Assembly (NCBI GenBank): GCA_025349905.2
Contig: MU624971.1
Span: 1 to 15,542, forward strand
Direction of reading: 5' to 3'
Length of the DNA: 15,542 bases
Source of the DNA: Blastocladiella britannica
Taxonomy: Eukaryota; Blastocladiomycota; Blastocladiomycetes; Blastocladiales; Blastocladiaceae
Positions 7,915 to 15,542 of the stretch are shown piece after piece. The translations under genes and the position numbers were made by a program. The notes under the pieces are model-generated. The model had not been told where the DNA came from. It saw nothing but the letters and a program-made list of their open reading frames with translations, and searched no databases. Numbering within the stretch: position 1 is the first letter of the stretch; each line of letters opens with the position of its first letter.

Positions 7915-9923
7915 ATGGCCGCCGTCGTCCACTGCGATGAGGCCACCGCCAAGTCGCGCCACCTCGACCACAAGGTCGTGAACCTGACGCGCTCGCACCT
8001 GGTGCTGGTGCTCGACCGCCACGAGTCTGGCCGCTGGTCGCGCCTGCCTGCCCCGGCCGTGCGGCCCTTGTCCTCGGTCTCGCACTGTACCTGCAACCGC
8101 AACAACGAGGTCACTGGCACCACCGGCGCCTATGTCTATCGCCTGTCGGTTCCGAGCGCGTTATCCTCTCCCCCATTCGGATTGGAGGACGAGGTCGACA
8201 ATCAGGACGTGTCCCGACAGACACAGACTCCATTTTCGTATTACATTGCATTCTTTTATGGCAACCCGCTCGTGGGCTCTTTCAAGGCCGGCGTCAAGGC
8301 GTACGACGCCGAGCCCACCCCACAACAGCTGCTGGTCGACTATGGCGCGGTCTCAGCCTACCGCACCGAGGTTCTGTTTGGCGCCGGCGTGCACGCGCTC
8401 TTCACTGCCGTCGCCATTCCGGGCTCGACCGTGGTCTTTGAGGTGCGCGAATCGTCGCACCTACACCGGTCGCTCCCTTCCAACAACCCGCTCGCGCCAC
8501 CGCCCTGTCGCTGGCACGGCATCTCCTTCACGGGCGACGACGACTGCGCATGGCCGGCTCGATTCCTGTTCCGCGGGATGCGGCACAACAGGTGGCCAAC
8601 CGTGGGCCCACGCCGTGTCATTGGTGCGAATCCTCTGGTTGCCGAGGTTCGGGAGGTGCAGCAGCGCGAACTACGCGTCACGGCCGTGAATCTGGACGAA
8701 GTGCCAAGAGGTGCCGATGTGGCTGCCGCCGTCATGAGTCTGATGGTGGAATTCAATGTCGTTTGCATGCTCAATGCTCAGGATGGTCGCATGGAGCGCG
8801 CAATAGAGCAAATGCACGATCGCGGGGTCGCTGTTATTCGTCGTATGTCTTGTTTTTATTTTATTATTTTCAGGCGAGCCCTATTAACATGTTGGTTGTG
8901 TCTAGACGGCGATCTCGCCATCATGTGCGAGTTTCCTGTCATGGAGGAGCTCGTAATACCATTCCGTGTTTGCGAAACGACCCTCGTGTGCGTTCAACTT
9001 TGCAATCATTTGATCCTGTCAGAAGAGATGGAATCCTGACCCCCACCTTTTGAACTAGGCACCACGCAACTGGCTTCATTTTCATCCGCCTGCTCCTCCC
9101 ACACGGGGGCTCTTGCTCGCTGATTTTGTTTCGACTGCAATCGTCCACGCGGCCCATGGCCCACACCCGCCGACTCTCGCTGGGATCGTCCGTGGCGTCT
9201 GCGTCACACGGCACCGAAATGGCCGCCACGCGCCTGTCGCAGGCGCTCGACATTGCGTCCTTTATTCGCGCCCGCGGGTTAGCTCATAAGGGCGGCGTGC
9301 TGCTGGTCGGAGACGTGGGTGTGCGTCCCCCACCCCCACTTGGGCCCGAGTTTACGCGCGCTAACGCCGGCGCCCCGACTGGGAACGACTGGGCGGGACG
9401 CCACGCTTCTTGTGCGTGTATGTGCTGTTCATGCGAGTACGCCACGCTCCGCGACACGCTGTGGCAGGCGTCCAGTGCGAGCACGGCAGTCGATCTTTTT
9501 CGCGACGCCCGTATGGACGTGATGGCCTCGCGGTTCATGGAACTGGTGTCGGTGACATCTGATCCGTGGAAAGCTGACCCAACAGTGCTGGCCGATTTGC
9601 AGCAGGGGCAGCGCACTCGGTGGATGTGGCTCTCGTCGCCAGGAGACCTGGCCTTTTCATTCGACAATGCTTATGCGGACGATGCGGCCAATGCCGCTCC
9701 TAGGATTCCCGTAGGTGGGGGGCGGCACCGACCCATGGAGATTGGTTTGGAGCGCTCCACAGTTGCCGTGCCACTGCTGGCATCCCGACTTCGCCAAGGC
9801 CAATCAGGTGGCGCGGCTGAGCTCTGGGACATGGAAGTCGCGGCCGTGTACCTTGCCGACAATTCGGACCAAGCAAAGCGTGGGTTGATACTTACGCGTC
9901 CAGATTCTGTCCTGAAAGAATGA
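7915..9923 (+). CDS. EEP-fold (neutral sphingomyelinase-like) protein, probably catalytically degenerate
   Basis: Exons 7915-8842, 8906-8987 and 9059-9923 give 624 residues. Junction phases agree (donors GTATGT and GTGCGT). The N-terminal 240 residues look like a beta-rich domain (SYYIAFFYG.., STVVFEVRES) that I cannot name. From residue about 250 the order and spacing follow the endonuclease/exonuclease/phosphatase fold of SMPD-type enzymes: LRVTAVNLDEVPRG (family: LRVLTxNVxxLPxG), FNVVCMLNAQD (family: VVCLQEV), GDLAIMCEFPV (family: GLLLxSRFPI), FIFIRLLLP, LILFRLQSS (family: FNTHLxAS), RLSQALDIASFIRARG and VLLVGDVGVRP (family: VxCGDxNVRP). The hydrophobic scaffold is kept, but the metal-binding Glu is Asn 287, the His of THL is Arg 362, the Asn of GDxN is Gly 424, and the late R-x-D-Y motif appears as TRWMW near 525. 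Asn 259 and Asp 422 remain. I therefore infer a non-catalytic or altered enzyme; the family is known to hydrolyse sphingomyelin. A residue run SCACMCCSC sits after the GDVG motif. Confidence 0.6.
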
Positions 9924-9954
9924 ATGAAGGGCATAGACAATAACAAAAAGAGTC
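9924..9954. other. 31-bp convergent 3' junction, EEP-like gene / ELMO-PH gene
   Basis: The stop codons of two opposing genes are separated by 31 bp (TGA at 9921-9923; TCA, a minus-strand TGA, at 9955-9957). No room exists for separate 3' UTRs, so the messages must overlap in antisense. Confidence 0.75.
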
Positions 9955-11587
9955 TCAAATTCCAGCTGTCTGCCCCTCCCCCTCACTGCGCTTGTCCCCC
10001 TCGCTGTTCAGAGACCCGGGCCCGCCTGCACCGGCATCGCCTCCAGCGCCGGCAATATCGTCGTAGAAAAACTCGAGGTCCGGCGGGAACTCGGGCATAT
10101 CAAATAAGTCGCACTTGGTGGGGTGCGACGACGGCTGCTGGGAGAGCCACGGCCCATCCTTGTTAATTACATCTGGCTCACCTGCCGCAGCTGCCCTATC
10201 GGTTGCTGTGTCGTCAGCACCAGCCGCAGCTGCCTCGCCGCGCTCCATGCGCAGCGTGAGATTGTCGGCAACCACGTCCAACAGCCGCAGCCGCACTTCC
10301 ACGTCCGTGAGGCTCTGCACAAACTCTTGCGTGTCCTTGTTGGCGATCGGGCGACCGAAAATCACATTGAGCCCGTCGGTCCACTCGCTAAACTGCGTTG
10401 CCGTCGGGCAAATCAGATCGAGCAGCGACACGGGCGGGTCGCCCGTGGACATGAGTGAAAAGCACAGCGTAGACATGTCGGCGGCGCCCGGACCGGACGT
10501 GAACGACACCGAGTGCAGGGGCGGCGGGGGTACCGGTGCCGGCGATATACCGGCCTGGCCATGAAGAGTGCCGACGGTACTCTTTTCGCTTGCAGTGCGC
10601 TTTCGGATGGTCCCACCCCCAGCCGCAGCAATTGCTTGTGCGGCCGGCGTCGGGATCGGTGGCGGGGCAGGAGGCACACCTCCCAAACGCTGGAACTGTT
10701 GACTGGATTCCCCCTCGGATCCTGGTGGCGGCGGCGGCGGAGCGCGTGGGATCCCACCCGAACCTTGCCCAGACGCGTTGGCAGGCGACGGTGAACGAGG
10801 TGGAGTCGATGCAAACGTCACTGTGGATTGGCCGGTACCGGGCGAGTGAGGAACCGGGGAAATCGTAATCGACGCGTGCGCTGCTGCCGCGACAACTGCG
10901 CCATGGATCGGCGAGTTGAGCCCTGTCAACAGATCCGCGACCATTGCAAGGTCCACTATTCAAATTTTTTTATGAGATAGGGGAACTTGTGCAAATAACA
11001 TAAAGGGGAAAACGGACAGCGCTCAGTCAATTGATCCATGGACGGCTTGCGCTCTAACTGCTCTGGAAAGTCGGCCCAATGCAGCGTCTTTTTTGTGCCC
11101 GACATTTTGCAAAACCGCCAGACCATGGGACGGCTGGCGGTCTTTCTTGACGAAAAAGTGGCAGCAGGTCCCGTGGAAGTTGAAGCCGCCGAAAAGGATC
11201 CCGAGATGGAAGTTGAAAGGCCTCCTGCAGTCGACGGGGGAGGAGCTTGGAACCACGCACCCGCGAGCATGCACGAAAAGCGCTGCTGCTTAAGAAATTC
11301 GTGCGAATTGGCGTAGATTTTGTCCCGAAGGTTTCTATCATTTTCAAAATGAGATCGACTGCCACAACAACCTCAATAAGAGCGATGGAAACAAACAAGA
11401 TGATTGGGTGCTTGAGGAGCTCATCCTCTTCGTCCGGTCCCGTGGTGCCGCTGCGAGAGGGCGATCGGGAGAGGGTCGAACTTGCCTCATTGGCGTTTGA
11501 TCCCGAGCGCGAACGACCAATCGTGGACATGCCCATGGGAAAGTTGCCAGTCGAGGGAGAGGCTGTTAGACCGCCCGAGAAACTCAT
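9955..11587 (-). CDS. ELMO-type PH domain protein (DOCK-binding module only)
   Basis: Exons in transcript order 11587-11397, 11334-11018 and 10955-9955; 502 residues with consistent phases (donors GTTTGT, GTCCGT). In animals ELMO binds DOCK Rac-GEFs through a helix and PH domain at its C-terminus. Here, after a Ser-rich leader, residues 65-89 read NLRDKIYANSHEFLKQQRF.., matching the ELMO1 stretch LREKIQPEILELIKQQR just before its PH domain. PH strands follow (PMVWRFCKM, KKTLHWADFPE, QLTERLDLAMVADLLTG). The end of the domain is also clear: SEWTDGLNVIFG (residues 360-371; ELMO1 WIDGLSALLG) and DVEVRLRLLD. A poly-Pro-rich insertion of about 130-150 residues (PPPPPP, PPAPPPIP) interrupts the PH domain. 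The tail has FPPDLEFFYDD, resembling the ELMO1 ending. The armadillo and ELMO domains of a full ELMO (about 700 residues) are absent, and the region upstream is the IFT81 gene on the other strand. It shares a 104-bp promoter region with IFT81. Confidence 0.8.
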
Positions 11588-11691
11588 TTTATTTTATTTT
11601 ATTTTTTTATTGAGGAGGAGGGAATCCGGATATTGCGGTGAGAAATGGGAAAATTCGACGACCCTCTTTCCCTTCATATAGGAACAATAAA
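11588..11691. promoter_or_regulatory. Divergent promoter region, ELMO-PH gene / IFT81
   Basis: This is the whole space between two opposed start codons (104 bp). It has an ATTTT repeat (about 11586-11608) next to the ELMO-PH start and AACAATAAA before the IFT81 ATG. Both promoters and leaders must be inside it or overlap the first exons. No RFX-type X-box palindrome, usual for ciliary genes in animals, was recognised. Confidence 0.5.
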
Positions 11692-14099
11692 ATGGCACCA
11701 GCACCACCATCGCTCACGGCCGCCGAACTCAAGCTGATTGTTGAAAAGCTCTCGAGGCCGCCATTTTCCAAACCAAACCTGTCAGTCATTGCACTTCACG
11801 ATGATCTGCCCTACCCGGACCTGATCCAGCTGCTCAGCACCGCCATTGCCCTGGTTGATTCGCGGACGCCTGATACGCCGCATGCGGTCGATATTCGCCT
11901 GGAGCAGCCACATGTCACAGCAGCGCGCATTTCCGATTTCGTTGCCAACTCGCTGCCCTACAAGTGGGGAACCGTGGACGAGATTGCTGGCAAGCTGGTG
12001 GCGGGAGATGATCGCGGCTACATTTTGCATATTCTTCATTTCTTGCTGCAGGATCTCCCCGCCCTTCAGGGCCAGGCGTACAAGAGCCGCTTTCTTCGGT
12101 CGATCGAGCTCCCACTTGAATTCTCTGGAGACGAAAGTGCGATGTTTGCATTTTTTGCAAGGGTGCACAGGTTTACTCACTATAACACTTGCCCATTCCA
12201 CGCAGAGATCCAAGAGCTTATTTGCCAACTGCAGGAGCGCCAAGAAGAGTTCACGGCGGCCCTCAATCAGGCCGAGGAAATGCATGCCTCGTCCCAGCAA
12301 ACGGCAGATCTCCGGCGCGATATTTCCCAGATGGAAGAGGAAAAGGTGCTCGTCCAAGGGAAGATCCAGCGCATGCAGCGTAAGCTGCAGGACATTGTAT
12401 GTTTCCTTGCTTTTACCTGTTTGGCCGATTCTCTCACATCGGGAATATCATGACAGCCAAACTCGGCCGAATGGCTCGGTGCCGCGAGGAAACTTCGCAA
12501 AGAGCAGGATCGCGAGTCGAATCTCAGTGGTCGGACGCGTGATCTCCGCGCCCAGCTCGCAGCGGCGGACGACCGACTCAACCTTCTTCGGCCGCGCGCG
12601 ACCGACGCCCGTGGCCTCGCCAACGCTGATCCCGCGTCGCTGCTCGAGCGGCTACGCGCCGACGTGGCCACCAACACGTACATGGCCAACGAAAAACTTC
12701 CCCGTGACGTCGCTGATGCAGAGGCCGCGGTGGCTCTGTTGGAGCATACCCTGCAAGGCGAGATCATGTCCCTGGCAGACACTATCAAGCTCGAGCATGA
12801 GCTCGAAGGTCTTGCCGAGCAAGTCACCGAAGTCACTGAAAAGAAGATCCTGACTCAGTCCGTAATGCCCGCTTTTTTTTTCGTTCCACTTGCCATCGAG
12901 TCCTAAAAAATATGATATGCAGCAATTCGCAAGACAAACTGTCCCTGTTCCGGCAGCAGCTTGCGGTGGTGCACAACAAGAAAGCGGCAACTGCCGAGCG
13001 GCTGCGGGAAAACATGGCACAATTGGAAGACCTGCGGGGAAAACATGCGGCGGCAGTTGCAGCAGCCGACGCGAACCCTTCGGCTGTCCCGCGCGGTGAG
13101 GAATTCAAGTCGTATGTGGCGGCATTGCGCATCAAATCGCAAGCCTACAAGCAGCGCCGCACGGATCTCGCTGCCGCCACTGCGGAGCTCGCGGTGGCCG
13201 TTCGCACGCGTGAGATCCTGGCGGCAAAGCGTACTGCCGCTGACAAGACCCTTCGTGCCCTCGAGCAGCGCCACGGCGTGTCTGGGCTTCGAGCGACGCG
13301 CGGCGCGCTCGAGAGCGTCTCGGAAAGGAAGGGCGAGCTGGACGTCGCCAAGGCCGCGACCGTGGACGAGCTCTCGGACCTAGTTGCCGCGCTCACCAAG
13401 GCGGTCGCCAGCAAGAAGGTGGTGCTCGCACCCCGCGTGGCAGAGCTCAAGCAGCAGCGCGCTCAATTGTCGGAGCTGGAGGCTGTGCATGCAGAGCGCA
13501 AGCGCGGATACGACGCGGCGGTGGCCGGGCCCGAGGCGGACTGCGCTCAGCTGGTCGCGGACGCGCGGACATTGCGCGCCGAGAGCGTCGTTGACGAGAG
13601 CAAGTGGCATCTCGCCTCCATGCAGCAACGCCTCGTGGACGTCCGCATGGACGGCGTTCTGCGCGAAATGAAGGTGTACATTGGCAACGCCGAGGACGCC
13701 GATCCAGCGGTCCGCCGTGCCGGGTTCAAGACGTGGCGCGATCTCTACCAGCGCAAGCTGCTCGAAACGGAAGCGGCTGGGCGCCAGACCAAGGAGGCTC
13801 TCCGCGTGGTCAACGAACGGCACACGGGCAATGTGATGCAGATGCAGCTGTTTGGATCCATCAAAGCAGTCCTGGCCGCACGCAAGGAAGCCAACCAGCA
13901 ACTCTTATCCGGGAAAAAGTCCTCGGGTGCCCGTGGTACGAGCGGCGGTGGTGGCCGCGATGGCGAAGAGTTTTTGGTACTTTTTTTTCTTCCTTTCTTG
14001 CTCACCACGTACCTCATCCTAACAACCCCCCCCCCAAAAAAAAAAAAAAAAAAAAAAAAAACGTAGAGCGCGACCGAGCAGCGACTCGTCATTGGTTAA
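11692..14099 (+). CDS. IFT81: Intraflagellar transport protein 81 (IFT-B core)
   Basis: A subunit of the IFT-B train that, with IFT74, binds and carries tubulin into the growing flagellum. Exons 11692-12136, 12206-12396, 12457-12857, 12923-13976 and 14067-14099 give 707 residues (human 676). Residues 1-145 match the N-terminal calponin-homology-like tubulin-binding domain (PFSKPNLSVIALHDDLPYPDL, HILHFLLQDL, SRFLRSIELPLEFSGDE). The rest is coiled coil with family landmarks in order: DLRRDISQMEEEK, EWLGAARKLRKEQDRE, TYMANEKLPRD, EKKILT.NSQDKLSLFRQQ, RGEEFKSYVAALRIKS, GVSGLRATRGALESVS, AEDADPAVRRAGFKTW and the C-terminal EQRLVIG (human EDRLIL). Weak-looking donors (GTGCGA at 12137, GTCCGT at 12858) were chosen because they alone keep the frame and the conserved residues. 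It lies head-to-head with the ELMO-PH gene and tail-to-tail with MRPS9. The last exon encodes only ten residues. Confidence 0.94.
13977..14066 (+). other. IFT81 last intron with C10-A26 tract before the acceptor
   Basis: A 90-bp intron with donor GTACTT and acceptor ACGTAG. A CTAAC branch-site-like sequence (about 14019-14023) is followed by ten C and 26 A before the acceptor, where a U-rich tract would be usual. Splicing here adds SATEQRLVIG and a stop, which matches the family C-terminus. Without splicing the frame reads through poly-Lys and ends at 14066. Confidence 0.75.
14026..14061. repeat. C10A26 homopolymer pair
   Basis: Ten C followed directly by 26 A. It lies wholly inside the last IFT81 intron. 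Such tracts are prone to slippage and sequencing error, so the exact length should be treated with caution. Confidence 0.9.
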
Positions 14100-14141
14100 A
14101 AAAGAAGTGGCAATACATTTGTTTGGTTGGTTACTGGTTGG
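14100..14141. other. 42-bp convergent 3' junction, IFT81 / MRPS9
   Basis: The gap between the IFT81 stop and the MRPS9 stop is 42 bp, with TTGGTTGGTTACTGGTTGGTT, a degenerate TTGG repeat, at its right side. No clear poly(A) signal was seen. The 3' UTRs must overlap. Confidence 0.6.
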
Positions 14142-15152
14142 TTAACGCTTGACCCAGGCAAACTTTTTGCGCGCCTTCTTCTGACCAGGCTTCTTGCGCT
14201 CCACCTGACGCGAGTCCGACTCGAGCAAGCCCACCGCCTCGAAAGCGCGCTCCGCGTGCTCGCCCTCGTGGACGGCAACGGCCCGGGCCACCGCCACCGC
14301 GGTCGCCTCGGCCTGCCCGGTCGGGCCGCCGCCATTGACAATGGCCCAGATGTTGAACTTGCCAAACACGCGGGCCACCTGCAGCGGGTACGCGGCGGTC
14401 TCGGCCTCGCGCCGCAAAAAGTACGACGCCAATGGCGTGCCGTTGACCATGTACTGGCCGTCACCGGGCACCACGTACACGAACGCGCGCGAGGTCTTGC
14501 GTGATCCACGCGCCGAAACGCGGCCCACACTGTCGGGCTTCTTGGCGGTCCGCTCTGCAGCCGAGACGGCAGTGCGGCTCAAGTACCGGGCCACCAGCGG
14601 CGAGACGTGTGCGAGGGGCGACGCCTCCACGGCCAGGCGCACAGCAGCGACCAGCGGGTCCTCCAGAATCTCGTCAGCGACGGCGGGTTCGGAAGCATCG
14701 GCAACAGCAGCTGCAGGCGTTGTCGTTGATGGCAGTTGAGCAGCGGTGGCCGGCTTCACGAGGGAGAGATCTATGTCGCCGACGCGAAGCGCCGTCAGAT
14801 GCGCAACTAGCGTGGCGTACTGGTAGTCCGAGAGGTTCATTTTGTGCTCGGCAGTGAGCATGTCCTTGGACTTGAACAACCGGCGGACGGCCTCGAACGC
14901 GCCCGGGTGCGCGTTGACCTGGGCCACCAGGCGCGCGACAGAGGCGGCACCGCCGAGCTCGGTCTGCACCTCGTACATGGCATCGTAGTACTTGGCGTTG
15001 CCAGTGAAGTAGGCGGGCGACGCTGGGAGTCCTGCGGGGCGGAGAGCAGCGGAGGTGACGGAAGGGACCGATCCCATGGTGCGCTTGGACAACAGAGACA
15101 CGCTTGCCAGCATCCGCGGGAGCACGGCCGTGGCCAGAGTCCGCCGTATCAT
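14142..15152 (-). CDS. MRPS9: Mitochondrial small ribosomal subunit protein uS9m
   Basis: A component of the mitoribosomal small subunit; the basic C-terminal tail of uS9 reaches the P-site tRNA. It is a single exon of 336 residues. The start at 15152 is chosen because it gives MIRRTLATAVLPRMLASVSLLSKR, a typical basic, Ser/Leu-rich mitochondrial targeting peptide, directly after an AT-rich leader. Residues about 45-205 match the mitochondrial-type N-terminal extension, with an Ala-rich linker (..TTTPAAAVADAS..). The S9 domain covers residues 208-336: GRVSARGSRKTSRAFVYVVPG (family GRRKTSVARV..PG), MVNGTPLASYF, GKFNIWAIVNGGGPTGQA and the ending KKPGQKKARKKFAWVKR (family KKYGLKKARRAPQFSKR). It lies tail-to-tail with IFT81 and 62 bp downstream of the stop of the next minus-strand gene. 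Confidence 0.94.
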   Translation of the reverse strand: MIRRTLATAVLPRMLASVSLLSKRTMGSVPSVTSAALRPAGLPASPAYFTGNAKYYDAMYEVQTELGGAASVARLVAQVNAHPGAFEAVRRLFKSKDMLTAEHKMNLSDYQYATLVAHLTALRVGDIDLSLVKPATAAQLPSTTTPAAAVADASEPAVADEILEDPLVAAVRLAVEASPLAHVSPLVARYLSRTAVSAAERTAKKPDSVGRVSARGSRKTSRAFVYVVPGDGQYMVNGTPLASYFLRREAETAAYPLQVARVFGKFNIWAIVNGGGPTGQAEATAVAVARAVAVHEGEHAERAFEAVGLLESDSRQVERKKPGQKKARKKFAWVKR

Positions 15153-15214
15153 TGTGTTATTTTGCGTGTTGACGATTGTTAAAGGGAACGAACGTGACCG
15201 AAGTGCTTGTGTTA
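15153..15214. promoter_or_regulatory. Short tandem intergenic spacer upstream of MRPS9
   Basis: Sixty-two bp separate the stop of the upstream minus-strand gene from the MRPS9 start. On the minus strand it ends AACACGCAAAATAACACA-ATG. The MRPS9 promoter must lie here or within the end of the upstream gene. No core element was recognised. Confidence 0.4.
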
Positions 15215-15542
15215 TTACATCCGCAAAGCCCACCAGCGAGGGAAGAAACGGCACCACTCCATGTCCGCCTCGGTCTCGCGCCTGCGAACATTGAGCGGCC
15301 GCTCGCCCTCCTCGCACTCATCGACCAAGGCCGCCCACTGCTTGCGATGGTGGTCCCGGAACACGTTGAGCGCGTCGAGAAAGCCCTTGATCACCTTCTT
15401 GAGGGCGGCGACCTTCTCGACGGCAGCGGCCCTCTCGACGGCGGTGGCCGCACCAGGAATCGCCTTGGCCAGGGCGAGCTCCTTCCGCCGCAAGCGGAGC
15501 GCCTTCTTGAGGGCGGGGCGCGAGTGGGTCTTGGGGCACCCC
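15215..15542 (-). CDS. Unrecognised protein, C-terminal part only
   Basis: An open frame enters from the right edge and ends at TAA (15217-15215), giving about 108 residues of C-terminus. It starts GCPKTHSRPALKKALRLRRK. An Ala/Lys/Glu-rich segment with helical, possibly coiled-coil, character follows (VERAAAVEKVAALKKVIKGF). The tail is rich in Trp and Arg: ETEADMEWCRFFPRWWALRM. I do not recognise the family. The alternative minus frame (15539-15318) is low-complexity and looks like a shadow. Same-strand orientation with MRPS9 and a 62-bp spacer suggest a tandem pair with independent transcription. Confidence 0.6.
   Translation of the reverse strand, partial: GCPKTHSRPALKKALRLRRKELALAKAIPGAATAVERAAAVEKVAALKKVIKGFLDALNVFRDHHRKQWAALVDECEEGERPLNVRRRETEADMEWCRFFPRWWALRM

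Noticed and set aside
11586..11608. ATTTT repeat as a regulatory element
   Set aside because: It is a short low-complexity run like others at gene borders here; nothing beyond its position suggests function.
12137..12205. Unspliced reading through FAFFARVHRFTHYNTC in IFT81
   Set aside because: The frame is open, but the insert is absent from the family; GTGCGA at 12137 to CGCAG at 12205 joins in phase and restores the spacing to the DIS motif.
12862..12922. IFT81 intron starting at GTAATG (12862)
   Set aside because: This donor is in the wrong phase for the acceptor at 12922. GTCCGT at 12858 restores the frame and the conserved DKLSLFRQQ segment.
14026..14061. Poly-A tail of a retroposed element or processed pseudogene
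   Set aside because: The tract sits inside an intron between a branch-like site and a working acceptor. No element body or target-site duplication was seen beside it.
1..15542. CRISPR arrays, bacterial operons, ribosome binding sites, tRNA or rRNA genes
   Set aside because: The spliced eukaryotic genes exclude prokaryotic features, and no cloverleaf, rRNA-like stretch or spaced direct repeats were seen.

Overview
This window is nuclear DNA from a eukaryote. It is GC-rich in its exons, while introns and gene borders are broken by T- or A-rich runs. Genes are densely packed, and most carry several short introns (about 60-90 bp, one of 183 bp). An IFT81 gene implies that the organism builds a cilium or flagellum. 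The compact layout, tiny introns and fungal-style O-GlcNAc transferase would fit a zoosporic fungus (chytrid or blastocladid) or another small-genome flagellated protist. That assignment is inference; no rRNA or other decisive marker is present.

I assembled five spliced gene models by eye, and in each the exon lengths sum to an exact multiple of three. Left to right: (1) a possible partial gene at the left edge; (2) + strand 299-2687, a nuclear protein with a TFIIS-N/LW-like helical domain and an RVxF-type PP1-docking motif, PNUTS-like; (3) - strand 7730-2744, a 1559-residue O-GlcNAc transferase (GT41) with all key active-site residues; (4) + strand 7915-9923, a 624-residue protein with the scaffold of an endonuclease/exonuclease/phosphatase (neutral sphingomyelinase-like) domain whose catalytic motifs are nearly all lost; (5) - strand 11587-9955, the DOCK-binding helix and PH domain of ELMO as a separate 502-residue protein, without the ELMO domain or armadillo repeats; (6) + strand 11692-14099, IFT81, 707 residues; (7) - strand 15152-14142, mitochondrial ribosomal protein uS9m (MRPS9); (8) the 3' end of an unrecognised gene on the - strand up to the right edge.

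Strands alternate almost perfectly. Convergent stop codons lie only 31-56 bp apart, so 3' UTRs must overlap neighbouring genes. The two divergent pairs share 184-bp and 104-bp start-to-start regions that probably act as bidirectional promoters. The genes do not form one pathway. The most unusual items are the apparent EEP pseudoenzyme, the stand-alone ELMO-PH protein with a long proline-rich loop, and a donor splice-site pattern with a pyrimidine at intron position +4 in all 15 inferred introns.
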